NCBI GenBank assembly: GCA_965220265.1
Contig: CBDCPM010000004.1
Location: forward strand, 1,860,001-1,924,000
DNA: 64,000 nucleotides
DNA from: Bin87 sp965220265
GTDB lineage: Bacteria > Chloroflexota > Dehalococcoidia > Lucifugimonadales > UBA3495
Reading direction: 5' to 3'
Shown: positions 36,429 to 45,943 of the stretch, one piece after another
How the letters are laid out: each line of letters opens with the position of its first letter
How positions within the stretch are numbered: the stretch's first letter is position 1
Notes under the pieces: generated by a model
What the model was told of the DNA's origin: nothing
Seen by the model: only the letters and a program-made list of their open reading frames with translations
Databases searched by the model: none
Program-made: the position numbers and the translations under genes

Positions 36429-38828
36429 CTACGGCTTCGCCATCCGGTAGCCAATGCCGTGCTCCGTGAAGATGTACGACGGCTTACGGGCGTTGTCACC
36501 CAGCTTTTGCCGCAGCGTCTTCACGTAGGCCCGAAGCAGTTGCGATTCTCCCGCGTACTCAGGTCCCCAAACCCGGTGCAGCAACTCGCCCTGGGTCATG
36601 ACGCGCCCGGCGCTTCGGGAAAGCTCGTGTAGGAGCTTGTACTCCGTCGCGGTCAGCTGCGTCGGTCGGCCGTCAACCAATACGGCGTGGGACGCATAGT
36701 CGATTTTCAAGTCCCCCATCGTGTATCCGTCATGGACCTCGTTGCGGTTGAAGAAGGCTTGTCTGCGCAGCGAGGCCCTGATCCTTGCCAGCAGCTCGGT
36801 CGGTGAGTACGGTTTTGTGATATAACCGTCGGCGCCTATGTCGAACGCCAGGATCGCGCTCGCTTCGTCTCCCGGGTCCAAAATTGCAATCGTTGGGACA
36901 TGGTACGTGTTGACGATCCTGCCCATCACTTCAAACTCTTTTGGTTCTGAGTTTGACAGATCGAATAGTATGAGGTCCGGATTCTCGGATGCTACCAACT
37001 GCTCAATATCATCGAGGTCAAACGACGCCAATGGAGTGTAGTCGGCACGGGACAGCGTCCTCCGTGTGAGCGCCAAGATGTGCGGGTCGTCGACGGCCAG
37101 GAGAATCCGAGGTTTCTCGCCTAATGGGCGACCGTTTCGTTCGGGTTGGTGGTCAAGCGTTGATGGCGCATTGGAGTCGCCTTCGTCGGCAACAGGGATT
37201 GTGAAGGTGAACTCCATTCCGTGATGGGCCTCGCTGCGTCTGGCATGAAGCCGACCTCCATGGGCGTTCACTATGCCTTTGCTGATGGCTAGGGCTAGTC
37301 CGTCTCCTTCCAAATAGTCCCTTGCCCGTTCGGGATGTACCCGCAGTAATCGCTCGAAAACTTCCGGTGGTTGAGTGAAATTGGTGCAGGAGGCATGGCT
37401 GGATATAGTGATAGCTACATGGAGTTCCTGTTCCCGTGCGCTCACGGTCATGGTGTCCGCTCCCGAAGAATATTTGAAGCTGTGTGCGAACAGACCGCGT
37501 AAGACCTGGTCGATGCGCTTCCGGTCCACCATTACCATGGGCAGGTCGCCAGGGATGTCGGCAAGTATCGTCTGCCCGGCATGGTGCCTGCCAAATTTCT
37601 TGATCGCCCCTTTTACCAGGCTTGGCACGTCGTCGGAACCAAGAGACACCTGGAATGTCCCTGCCTCTATGTCCGAGAGTTCGATCAGGCTGTTAATCTG
37701 GGCGCGCATAAACTCGGTTTGATGGTCGATGATCTGGAGCAATTGCAACGGTTCGCTTGAGTCCATCGACTCTACGAAGGACGTCAGCGCGAGGACTGAA
37801 CCCTTGATCGTGCTCAAAGGCGTCCGCAATTCCTGACTTACCAAGCCCAGCAGTTCGGCCCGCATCCGCTCTGCATCGAGGTGAGGGGTCATGTCCTGCA
37901 TGGCTACCACCACAGACACTATCTCGCCCCGATCAGAATATATGGGAGCAGCATTGACTAATGCGGTGACGGTCTTCCCGCTCGGGAGGCAGATCACGAT
38001 TTCTTCAGCGCGTACCGTTTCTCCGCTCTGCATCACTCGGGTAGATGGCAGGTCACTGAACGGGAGTTCCCGCCCATCGGCCCGCCGGAAAGAGACCACT
38101 TCCGGCATGCGTTCCCACGATCCATCCGGCAGGCGCAGGTCTTCCACCATTCGCTGGTTTTCCCGATTGGCAGCACGCAACTTGCCGGTCTTGGCATCGA
38201 AGACGAGCACGGCGATGGGGGAGATATCGACTAACGCCTTCAGGTCGGTTTTGATACGCCGTTCTGCTTCAAATTTGCGCGCGTTGGCGATTGCCAACCC
38301 GGCGTGAGCGGCGAATCGCACGATGATGTCCTCGTCATCCAGGGTAAATTCTTCCCCGCGTTCTGTTTCCGCCAGGTATATGTTGCCGATGTGCAGCCCG
38401 TCACGGCGGATCGGCATACCCAGGAAAGAGTGCATCGGTGGGTGTCCGTCGGGCAAGCCGACCGCCCTGGGGTGGCTCGAAATGTCGGCCACCCTGACCG
38501 GCCCTCCAACTTCGTTCAAGTACCCGAGCAAACCCTTTCCCTGGGGCGGAGAACTAACTCCGTGAAACTCCTCCCCGGTGGCCCCGGAGGTGATTATGTT
38601 CTGAACATCCCCGGATGTATCGTACGCCAGAAGTGCCCCATATCGGGCGCCGGTTAGCCAACGCGCGTTATCGATGACTCTTTGAAGGACAGTCTCAGAT
38701 TCCAGGCTTTCCGAGATCCGGAGGCATGCTTCAGCCAAGTTGGCGAACCTGTCTTTAGACGCCTGAGAATTTCGCTCGGGCGGGTCCATTGCAGTCAAGG
38801 TATCCGTCGATATATGTGCAGGCATCAT
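36429..38828 (-). CDS. GAF-PAS-histidine kinase-like/response regulator/winged-helix fusion
   Basis: Counting from the longest frame (start 38882, 817 residues), the domains are GAF (46-205), PAS (212-335), HisKA-like (340-405), HATPase-like (430-563), receiver (591-705) and OmpR-type winged helix (718-815). The receiver phosphorylation site is Asp641 (LILFDLSN), with Asp598/599 and Lys690. The phosphoacceptor position in LLGLVSQELRTPLSTIKGS is Gln350, not His. The N-box is altered (RGLFAHSFKYSS), though LEGDGLALAISKGIVNAHGG remains. It may sense a ligand and regulate transcription without classical autophosphorylation. ATG 38828 is preferred as start. The gene is monocistronic. Confidence 0.82.
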   Translation of the reverse strand: MMPAHISTDTLTAMDPPERNSQASKDRFANLAEACLRISESLESETVLQRVIDNARWLTGARYGALLAYDTSGDVQNIITSGATGEEFHGVSSPPQGKGLLGYLNEVGGPVRVADISSHPRAVGLPDGHPPMHSFLGMPIRRDGLHIGNIYLAETERGEEFTLDDEDIIVRFAAHAGLAIANARKFEAERRIKTDLKALVDISPIAVLVFDAKTGKLRAANRENQRMVEDLRLPDGSWERMPEVVSFRRADGRELPFSDLPSTRVMQSGETVRAEEIVICLPSGKTVTALVNAAPIYSDRGEIVSVVVAMQDMTPHLDAERMRAELLGLVSQELRTPLSTIKGSVLALTSFVESMDSSEPLQLLQIIDHQTEFMRAQINSLIELSDIEAGTFQVSLGSDDVPSLVKGAIKKFGRHHAGQTILADIPGDLPMVMVDRKRIDQVLRGLFAHSFKYSSGADTMTVSAREQELHVAITISSHASCTNFTQPPEVFERLLRVHPERARDYLEGDGLALAISKGIVNAHGGRLHARRSEAHHGMEFTFTIPVADEGDSNAPSTLDHQPERNGRPLGEKPRILLAVDDPHILALTRRTLSRADYTPLASFDLDDIEQLVASENPDLILFDLSNSEPKEFEVMGRIVNTYHVPTIAILDPGDEASAILAFDIGADGYITKPYSPTELLARIRASLRRQAFFNRNEVHDGYTMGDLKIDYASHAVLVDGRPTQLTATEYKLLHELSRSAGRVMTQGELLHRVWGPEYAGESQLLRAYVKTLRQKLGDNARKPSYIFTEHGIGYRMAKP

Positions 38829-38882
38829 TCTTCCGTGTGAAAACTGTGTGGCCGGTTGCCGCAGGCACATCGTGCCAGTCAA

Positions 38883-39531
38883 CCCGTCTCACTGCCACGG
38901 GTTCCGGTAAGGAGTGTCTCTGCCGGATTCCTCGTTGGCGAGTTGCAGAGTGACCGTCTGCGCCGACGCATCATACCACACATTTTCCGCAATTCAAATA
39001 TTCATTACGGAAGTATTGCTGCAATGTAACGACGCCGTAACTCATTCCGATGGTCGTGGACTATCGGTTCGGGGCATGGGCGTCGGCACTTGGCCCAAGG
39101 CCCCTCCAATGCTGTTGCCGTACGGGAAACGTATCATCCTTACGACTGCCGCATATGTGGCGAGTATCTCACAAGAATCGGTTATATAACTATATTCGAC
39201 TCGCATATAGTCAGTATGTGAAAAGCTGCCCATCCGTCCGAATCGTTACCAGTCTGCCGGATCCGTTTCGGATCGTTTACAATAGGCCGGCGGTAGCCTC
39301 ACAGGTTATTTTGGCCGCCTGAAGCGCGCCGCGCCCTGCAGTCGTAGCAAGGATCCATAGCGCCAACCCCCGATATTCGGGAACAACGACTGCGAGCAAG
39401 CGGAGGCCCTGTTTCCAGTAGAAAATTGGCAAAAGCCACGCCCCTCCGACGGACCGGTTCCGGGTCTCGGCGTTGCGAACCTACGGCTACCACGGTGAAG
39501 CAAGACATCCTTCGCGTACTGGGTTTCAATT
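38883..39531. other. Long divergent intergenic region with small palindromes
   Basis: About 650 bases without a convincing gene between the sensor/regulator gene and the phosphoribosyltransferase gene. Two inverted repeats stand out: ACTATAT-9 nt-ATATAGT at 39189-39211 and GATCCG-TTT-CGGATC at 39260-39274. Either could be an operator for the adjacent winged-helix regulator; this is a guess. Confidence 0.45.
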
Positions 39532-40062
39532 ATGGATAACCTGCAAGCCATCGCCGAACTGGTGCGCCCTCACATTCATAGGGGGACATTTTTCCTACCG
39601 GAGAGTCAGACCACCGACTGGTACGTTAACGGTCGCGCATTCATGCTCACTCCGGAGGCCAGCATCCTGGCCGGCCGCATCATCGGCAATCTGCTCGCCG
39701 ATGATGTCCGCTGCATTGGCGGACCGGCTACGGCGGCCATTCCCGTGGTGACCGCGGTGGTACATCAATCCCTCGTGCCGCGCACCGGATTCTACGTCCG
39801 TCCCGAAGCCAAAGGCTACGGGCTTCTCAACCAGATCGAAGGAAACCTCGAACCCCAGGTGGCCATTGTGGATGACACCTGCTATACGGGTGATTCGATT
39901 ATCAGTTGCATCCAGGCCGTGGAGGAAGCTGGGTCGGTGGTCAGGCAGGTTGTGGCCGTGTTCGATCGGGGAGACGGCGGTGAACGTATTCGCGAACTGG
40001 GCTACGACTACCGCTACGTGCTGAGGATAGAGGACGGCGAGCCAAGGCTGCCGGCCGGTTAA
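39532..40062 (+). CDS. pyrE: Orotate phosphoribosyltransferase-like protein
   Basis: A 176-residue type I phosphoribosyltransferase. The PRPP-binding loop is VAIVDDTCYTGDSIISCIQAVEEAG. Upstream, RCIGGPATAAIPVVTAVVHQS and RTGFYVRPEAKGYGLLNQIEG match the OPRT order (IGGxxxGxxP, R(K)xxKxHG), which would place it in UMP synthesis. The KGYG in place of KxHG and the single-gene setting make the exact substrate less certain. Confidence 0.75.
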   Translation: MDNLQAIAELVRPHIHRGTFFLPESQTTDWYVNGRAFMLTPEASILAGRIIGNLLADDVRCIGGPATAAIPVVTAVVHQSLVPRTGFYVRPEAKGYGLLNQIEGNLEPQVAIVDDTCYTGDSIISCIQAVEEAGSVVRQVVAVFDRGDGGERIRELGYDYRYVLRIEDGEPRLPAG

Positions 40063-40571
40063 CGTTTGTGAGCGTTTGTTTGGGTCAGGTTTAGAACTCT
40101 TGCACATTGCCCCGAGTTGTCGTCCCACGCTTGGCTGTCACCCGGGGTCTGCGCGATTAATTTGACTCCTGTTCAGATCCGACTACAGGGTCTGTCCGCA
40201 TAATCAGCGCCACCCCGACAACGGTTGCGGCGGTTGGGAATACAGGTTCGGTATCGCGCTAATGCGCATCGATGTGTTTGGCCGCGTCGGATGATTTAGC
40301 GTAACGTCACCGGTGGCTGGGGTGCAATGGCATGCGTTCGGCCACCCGGCCGCAACGGGTCCCCAAGGCGGAGGATGCCAGCCCGTTGCCCAGCATTCGA
40401 CCGGCCGATGTACCCGTAATCGTGTCGTCGGTGAGTCCAGACGGACTGGGCGCAGGTCGCGCAATCGATCTGCACCGATGTTCCCCGATTAATGATTTGC
40501 TGCTGTAGACAGGGAGTCGAAGACGAACTGCCGTAAAATGTGGGCGACTTTTAACACTGTAGCGCGGTCCC
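40063..40571. other. Gene-free interval upstream of the channel gene
   Basis: About 510 bases with no plausible gene, no repeat shared with other parts of the window and no clear RNA structure by eye. Promoter elements for the downstream gene are expected here but not assignable. Confidence 0.45.
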
Positions 40572-41402
40572 ATGAATCCACTGGTCAAATTTTCCGATCG
40601 CCTGGTCAACTCCGACTGGTTCGAATACTTCATCATCGCCGTCATCATCGTCAATGGCACCCTGTTGGGCCTGGAAACTTCCTCGGCCATCGCCGGCGTT
40701 TACGGACGGTGGCTGGAGTTAGGGAACCAGATCGCGCTTGCGGTGTTCATCGTCGAAGCCGTGCTCAAGATGCTGGCGCTGTGGCCGCGCATGCTGCGGT
40801 ATTTCCGCGACGGGTGGAACGTCTTTGACTTTCTGGTTATCGTCTTCGCCCTGATACCGGCCACCGGGCAGTTCGCGATGATCGCCCGGCTGGCGCGTCT
40901 GCTCCGCGTTGTGCGCCTGATCTCGGCGATCCAGGATCTCAGGCTCATTGTGGCGGCTCTGGTGCGTTCCATACCGAGCGTAGGCCACGTGATCATGCTG
41001 ATGAGCATCGTGGTTTACATCTACGCCATCATGGGTTTCCATCTCTTCCACGAGCACGATGCCGAAAATTGGGGCAGCCTGTCGATTTCTCTGCTCACCT
41101 TGTTCAATATCATCACGCTGGATGGCTGGACCGAGGTCATGGACACGGCGATGGAGCGTCATTCTTTCGCCTGGGTGTATTTCGTCAGTTTCGTAGTGGT
41201 GGGCACGTTCGTGGTGATCAACCTGTTCATCGCCATCATTATCAACAGCCTGGACGATACGAAGAGAGATCGTGCGTTGGAAGGAGGAGGACCGGTTTCG
41301 CGGCAGGACCTGGTGCGCGAGCTGCGAGCAACTCGGGAGACGCTCGAGAGACTGGAAGAGCGGTTGAACGTGGACGATCCCGGGCACGAGGGAAATCGTT
41401 GA
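40572..41402 (+). CDS. Voltage-gated cation channel, NaChBac/Nav-like
   Basis: A 276-residue protein with six membrane segments, forming homotetrameric channels in the inner membrane. S1 is WFEYFIIAVIIVNGTLLGL, S2-S3 continue to FDFLVIVFALIPA, and S4 is the arginine-spaced ARLARLLRVVRLISAIQDLRLI. The pore helix and filter read LLTLFNIITLDGWTEVMDTAM, and S6 is FVSFVVVGTFVVINLFIAIIINSLDD. TLDGW differs from NaChBac TLESW. The C-terminal RATRETLERLEERL suggests the usual cytoplasmic coiled coil. Confidence 0.88.
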   Translation: MNPLVKFSDRLVNSDWFEYFIIAVIIVNGTLLGLETSSAIAGVYGRWLELGNQIALAVFIVEAVLKMLALWPRMLRYFRDGWNVFDFLVIVFALIPATGQFAMIARLARLLRVVRLISAIQDLRLIVAALVRSIPSVGHVIMLMSIVVYIYAIMGFHLFHEHDAENWGSLSISLLTLFNIITLDGWTEVMDTAMERHSFAWVYFVSFVVVGTFVVINLFIAIIINSLDDTKRDRALEGGGPVSRQDLVRELRATRETLERLEERLNVDDPGHEGNR

Positions 41403-41604
41403 TGTCGTCAGAACATTGACGCAGTGTGCGACCGCGCGATATGGCTGGGTAGCTACCAGCCTGGACACAGTGCCGGTCCTGCAATGGGAATCTCGTGACA
41501 CGGCCGCGTGCGAGTTGCCTCCCGGGCCGGTGTACTACGAGCATAATGTGCGCCGTGCAGGATGGTATCATTGGCCCGAATCACCCGGGAATGGAGGGAT
41601 TGAC

Positions 41605-42621
41605 GTGCCTTTTGGAAATGAAGATTGGCTGGCCCTGACCCAGGAAGACCCGATAGAGCCCGAAATCCCGCTGTGCGACCCGCACCATCACTTCTGGGAC
41701 GGGCGTCTGCAGAGCATTCCGTACCAGCGCTACTTGCTCCACGAGCTGATGGCCGACCTCGATTCGGGGCACAACGTTAGGTCCACAGTTTTCGTGGAGG
41801 CGCGGTCCATGTATCGCGCCGACGGACCGGTGGAAATGCAGCCGGTTGGCGAGGTGGAATTCGTGCAGGGGCTGGCGGCGGGCAGCGCCAGTGGCACCTA
41901 CGGTGAGGCCAGAGCTGCAGCCGCCATCGTAGGCCACGCCGACCTCAAACTTGGGGAAAACGTGGCTGCGGTGCTGGAAGCTCTGCAGGCGGCAAGCCCC
42001 AACCGGTTCAGGGGCATCCGACACAACGTGACCTGGAGCCCGGACCCCTCATTAGAAAACCGTGAAACCCAGGGGATTATGTCCAACGAGACCTTCCGCA
42101 CCGGAGCCCGGGTGCTGGCCCGCATGGGTCTCTCGCTGGACGTAATGCTGTCCTTCCCCCAGTTGAACGAGCTTGCCGAGTTCGCGCGTGCAGTGCCCGA
42201 GGTGTCCATCATCCTCAACCACGTGGGGGGAGTCAGCCGGACCGGCATCTACGCCGGCAAGGATGACGAAGTCATACCGGCCTGGCGAGACGGCATGCGG
42301 GCGGTCGCGGAGTGCCCCAACGTCACGTGCAAGTTGGGTGGGTTGGGCATGCCGCGGTGGGGTTTCGGCTGGCCCGCTCGCACCAAGCCCATCGGGTCAG
42401 AGGAGTTGGCCGAGGCTATGACTCCGTGGATGACGCACTGCATTGAACAGTTCGGCCCGGATCGCTGCATGTTCGAGAGCAACTTCCCACCGGACAAGGT
42501 CTCCTTCTCGTACAACGTGATGTACAACGCCTTCAAGCGGCTTTCCCGGAGCTACAGCGCAAGCGAGCGGGCGCACTTGCTCCATGACACGGCAGTTCGG
42601 GTATACCGCATCGAAACCTAA
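41605..42621 (+). CDS. Amidohydrolase 2 family protein
   Basis: A 338-residue TIM-barrel metal hydrolase of the amidohydrolase-2 type, which includes decarboxylases and lactonases. Metal residues appear in PLCDPHHHFWDGRL and VSIILNHVGGVSRTG, and the terminal Asp/Glu region is RCMFESNFPPDKVSFSY. GTG 41605 is chosen because GGAGGG lies 7 bases ahead; the frame is open back to 41416 without similarity. The GMC oxidoreductase follows after 17 bases, so the two probably share a pathway. Confidence 0.8.
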   Translation: MPFGNEDWLALTQEDPIEPEIPLCDPHHHFWDGRLQSIPYQRYLLHELMADLDSGHNVRSTVFVEARSMYRADGPVEMQPVGEVEFVQGLAAGSASGTYGEARAAAAIVGHADLKLGENVAAVLEALQAASPNRFRGIRHNVTWSPDPSLENRETQGIMSNETFRTGARVLARMGLSLDVMLSFPQLNELAEFARAVPEVSIILNHVGGVSRTGIYAGKDDEVIPAWRDGMRAVAECPNVTCKLGGLGMPRWGFGWPARTKPIGSEELAEAMTPWMTHCIEQFGPDRCMFESNFPPDKVSFSYNVMYNAFKRLSRSYSASERAHLLHDTAVRVYRIET

Positions 42622-42638
42622 CGCGAGGGCGAGACGGC

Positions 42639-44168
42639 ATGAAATACGACGTGATCATCGTAGGGGCGGGGTCGGCGGGCTGCGTTCTCGCCAACCGGCT
42701 GTCGGAAGACCCCAGCCGATCAGTGCTACTGCTGGAAGCCGGGCCTGACTACCCCAGCCCGGATCAACTGCCTGATGAATTGAAATACGACATGAACCAG
42801 GCCGCGTCCGAGGAGGGCGCGGCGCACAACTGGTCGTTGGTCGGCAAGTCCACCGCGCGGCAAGCGCGATCGTTGCACGTGGCTCGCGGTAAGGTTACCG
42901 GAGGGAGCAGCGCCATCAACCACCAGATCCTGCTGCGTGGAGCCCCGGAGGATTTCGACGGATGGGCTTCAGTCGGCAACGACGAGTGGAGCTACCAAAA
43001 AACTCTGCCCTACTTCCGCAGGCTGGAAAACGACGCCGACATCAGGGACGACTTTCACGGCTCCGACGGACCGATTCCCGTTTGGCGTCATCCCAAAGAG
43101 ACCTGGCTGCCCCTGCAGGCGGCTTTCTATCGGGCGTGCCGGGACGCCGGCTTCCCGGACGATCCAGACATGAACCACCCGGAGGCCACCGGGGTAGGCG
43201 CGGTGCCGCTGAACAACCCGGGCGGCGTGCGTATGAGCACGGCCATCACGTATCTCGATGCCTGCCGCCACCGGTTGAACCTGACCATCCGGGCAAACGT
43301 CCTGGCGCGGCGCATCGTGTTTGAAGACAAGCGCGCGACCGGAGTGGAGGTGGATAGCGAGGGAGAGACATTCGTGGTCGAAGGCGAGGAAATTATCGTC
43401 AGCGCCGGAGCGATTGCCTCGCCGCACCTGCTGCTACTGTCAGGGGTTGGCGATCCTGAGCAGTTGCGCCCGTTGGGCATAGAGCCGATCCACGATCTTC
43501 CCGGGGTTGGTCAAAGCATGAAGAATCACCCGTCGGTGTCCATTGTGTTCCGTTCCCAGCCCGACCACCACCTGGCCTCCGATGCGCCCCGCAACCAGGT
43601 GGGGCTGCGTTTCACGGCCGAGGGATCGTCTGCCCGCAACGATATCCAGGTGCAACCCACGACGTCGTATCCGGAGAGCCGGGAAGCCCTCAACATCCGT
43701 GTCGGGTGCCGGCTGGAATACCCCTACAGCGAGGGCGTGCTGACCCTCGCCTCTGCGGACGTATCGGTGCAGCCGGACCTGGACTTCCGGTTTCTCACCG
43801 ATCCCAGGGATACCGCCCGGTTCCGCGACGCCGTGCGCCGCACCGTACGGATACTCGAGCACCCGGCCTTCGCGGACCTCTTGGAGGAGCGCCTGTCGCC
43901 CACTGATGAGGACCTGACGGACAACGTTTCCCTGGACGCTTGGCTGGAACAGAACGCCGGCATTGCCGGTCACACCTCGGTGACCTGCAAGATGGGTCTG
44001 GCGACGGATCCAACAGCCGTGGTAGACCAGTATTGCACCGTGCACGGTTTGAAGAATCTTCGGGTGGTCGACGCCTCAGTTATGCCCGACATTGTCAGGG
44101 CCAACACCAACGCCACCATCATAATGATGGCCGAGCGGGCAGCCGACTTCATCAAAGAGGGTCGCTAG
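42639..44168 (+). CDS. GMC-family FAD oxidoreductase (choline dehydrogenase-like)
   Basis: A 509-residue flavoprotein that oxidises an alcohol to an aldehyde. The N-terminal FAD fold is DVIIVGAGSAGCVLANRLSED, with GMC signature 1 at VARGKVTGGSSAINHQILLRG and signature 2 at VSAGAIASPHLLLLSGVGDPEQL. The active-site His is in NAGIAGHTSVTCKMG. The C-terminal NLRVVDASVMPDIVRANTNATIIMMAERAADFI is typical. Substrate unknown; no secretion signal. Confidence 0.9.
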   Translation: MKYDVIIVGAGSAGCVLANRLSEDPSRSVLLLEAGPDYPSPDQLPDELKYDMNQAASEEGAAHNWSLVGKSTARQARSLHVARGKVTGGSSAINHQILLRGAPEDFDGWASVGNDEWSYQKTLPYFRRLENDADIRDDFHGSDGPIPVWRHPKETWLPLQAAFYRACRDAGFPDDPDMNHPEATGVGAVPLNNPGGVRMSTAITYLDACRHRLNLTIRANVLARRIVFEDKRATGVEVDSEGETFVVEGEEIIVSAGAIASPHLLLLSGVGDPEQLRPLGIEPIHDLPGVGQSMKNHPSVSIVFRSQPDHHLASDAPRNQVGLRFTAEGSSARNDIQVQPTTSYPESREALNIRVGCRLEYPYSEGVLTLASADVSVQPDLDFRFLTDPRDTARFRDAVRRTVRILEHPAFADLLEERLSPTDEDLTDNVSLDAWLEQNAGIAGHTSVTCKMGLATDPTAVVDQYCTVHGLKNLRVVDASVMPDIVRANTNATIIMMAERAADFIKEGR

Positions 44169-44255
44169 CGCCCGGTTTTGAATGTCGTGGGTTCCGCGAA
44201 CGGGACCGAGGGGGAACGTCGCGGTGGGCTTTTGGGCTCGGGTCGGCGCCCCTGG

Positions 44256-45695
44256 TTACTCTATGGCGTGCAGCAGCCCGTCGTTGGTCCTGACGTAGAA
44301 GCGACCATCCGCAAATACCGGGGAAATGTCGAGGGGCGATCCGAGAGGGAGCTTCCAAATCAGCTCTCCATCAGATCGGTCCAGGGCGTAGAAAGTCCCT
44401 TCTTCAGTGCCGAAATACACGCGGTCGCCCAACACTACCGGCGACCCGTACATTGCACCGTCGGCCGCAAACCGCCAGGACTCCTTGCCGGACAGCGCAT
44501 CCGCCGCATAAAAAGTGCCCTGGAAACTCCCGGCGTAGAGCGCGTCTGGCGTGACCGATGGTGTTGCCAGCAACCCGGTTGTGGTGCGGGTCCTCGCATC
44601 GAAATCCGGGTCGAATATCCACACTCCACCTTTTTGCACCGGCGGACGCGGCACCCCGGGGATCCGCCAATAATAAAACTGTGACCAAACTCGTTTGAAC
44701 TGGTATTCGCCCGCGATTTCCCGGGCATCGGCGTCAACGGCGTACAACCGGCCGCCGGCAGGGAAATATGCCAGGCCGTTGGCCACCACCGGCGATCCCT
44801 TGGTGTTTCCGTCGGTCCGGAAGCGCAACTTGTTCTCTCCGGTCCTGGCGTCAAATACGTAGAGGTTGCCGAGGTTATTCGTGGCGAATACCAGTCCGTC
44901 GCCCACCGCGGGTGCTGAACGGACTTCGCCCTGGATCTCCTGCTGCCATAAAACCTCACCCGTCGCCGCATCCAGGGCGTACATGGAGCTGTCTCCAGAC
45001 CCAACGTAAACGATGCCGTCTGCTACCACCGGCGACGATGCGATGGGACCCTCGGTCTTGTACACCCAACGGAACTGCCGCGTATTCCGGTCCAGGGCTA
45101 TGATCCGGTGGTCGGTCAGGCCCATGTAGAGCAGGTCACCGGCGAGCGCCGCCGAATGGTCCAATGGGCTGGGGATAGTCATTTCCCAGAGTTGCCGCCC
45201 CGTCGACGCGTCCAGGGCGCTGATCTTGAAAAACCCGCCCATGTACACCACGCCGTCGTGCACGATAGGGGCGGCCCGGGTAGGAGTGCCCAGATCATGA
45301 GACCAGACAACCCTTCCTTCGGGCTGAGCCGCCTCAGTGGATATATGGCGAGTGAGTTGAAGATCCCGGCCGGCCATGGACCATTGGTCCGGCAGCGAAG
45401 CCGAGCTGAGCTTGGTGCTGGGAGAGTTGAACAGCAGCGTGATCGGGTTCGGGAAAAAGGGATAGTACAGCCACGCCAGGAAAACGAGCACAATCACGAT
45501 CACCGCGGCTCGGATCATGCGCCGTCTGGTAAGCCATTTCCGACCACCTGACGGCGGCTCAGCCCATTCAGGGAGGTTGACAATTGTCCGCTGACATTCC
45601 TGGCAAGGCTGACCAGGGGTTTGCCGTTCTGCCCCACACCAGCCGCAAACCGCGGTAGCGTTTGACCCGGTTCCGGGACGGATAACGTTGCTCAT
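44256..45695 (-). CDS. Membrane-anchored PQQ-like beta-propeller protein
   Basis: A 479-residue protein with an N-terminal zinc ribbon (CGWCGAERQTPGQPCQEC, residues 18-34), one transmembrane helix (AAVIVIVLVFLAWLYYPFF) and an extracellular propeller of PQQ-type repeats (VYMGGFFKISALDASTGRQLWE, VYVGSGDSSMYALDAATGEVLWQ, VYFGTEEGTFYALDRSDGELIWK). It resembles BamB-like or PQQ-repeat proteins without the dehydrogenase active site, so it is probably a scaffold or binding protein. Alone on the minus strand after the ABC genes. Confidence 0.8.
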   Translation of the reverse strand: MSNVIRPGTGSNATAVCGWCGAERQTPGQPCQECQRTIVNLPEWAEPPSGGRKWLTRRRMIRAAVIVIVLVFLAWLYYPFFPNPITLLFNSPSTKLSSASLPDQWSMAGRDLQLTRHISTEAAQPEGRVVWSHDLGTPTRAAPIVHDGVVYMGGFFKISALDASTGRQLWEMTIPSPLDHSAALAGDLLYMGLTDHRIIALDRNTRQFRWVYKTEGPIASSPVVADGIVYVGSGDSSMYALDAATGEVLWQQEIQGEVRSAPAVGDGLVFATNNLGNLYVFDARTGENKLRFRTDGNTKGSPVVANGLAYFPAGGRLYAVDADAREIAGEYQFKRVWSQFYYWRIPGVPRPPVQKGGVWIFDPDFDARTRTTTGLLATPSVTPDALYAGSFQGTFYAADALSGKESWRFAADGAMYGSPVVLGDRVYFGTEEGTFYALDRSDGELIWKLPLGSPLDISPVFADGRFYVRTNDGLLHAIE

Positions 45696-45836
45696 CGGCG
45701 ATAGATTAGCCTGTCATCGAGGGTTGGGGCAACACGGGAAAGGTGAGCGGGGACTCCACTAAGCAGTCGGCTCGTTACGAGGGATCGGGGCGCTCTCGTC
45801 ATCGCTGCGGACGCACCGTTGCGTGGAGCAATATTA

Positions 45837-45866
45837 GGGCGCGGATGCGTATTCGCATCCGCGCCC
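45837..45866 (-). terminator. Probable terminator of the peptide ABC operon
   Basis: A perfect 13-bp G+C-rich stem (GGGCGCGGATGCG) with a four-base loop, followed on the minus strand by TAATATTGC. It sits 78 bases after the last permease gene. The T-run is weak. Confidence 0.6.
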
Positions 45867-45943
45867 GTCGAACGACTGACCGAGTTGGGTTGTTCCGGGC
45901 GCACGAACAGCAGGGCACCTACTCTGGACGCCAGGCTTGGTGA

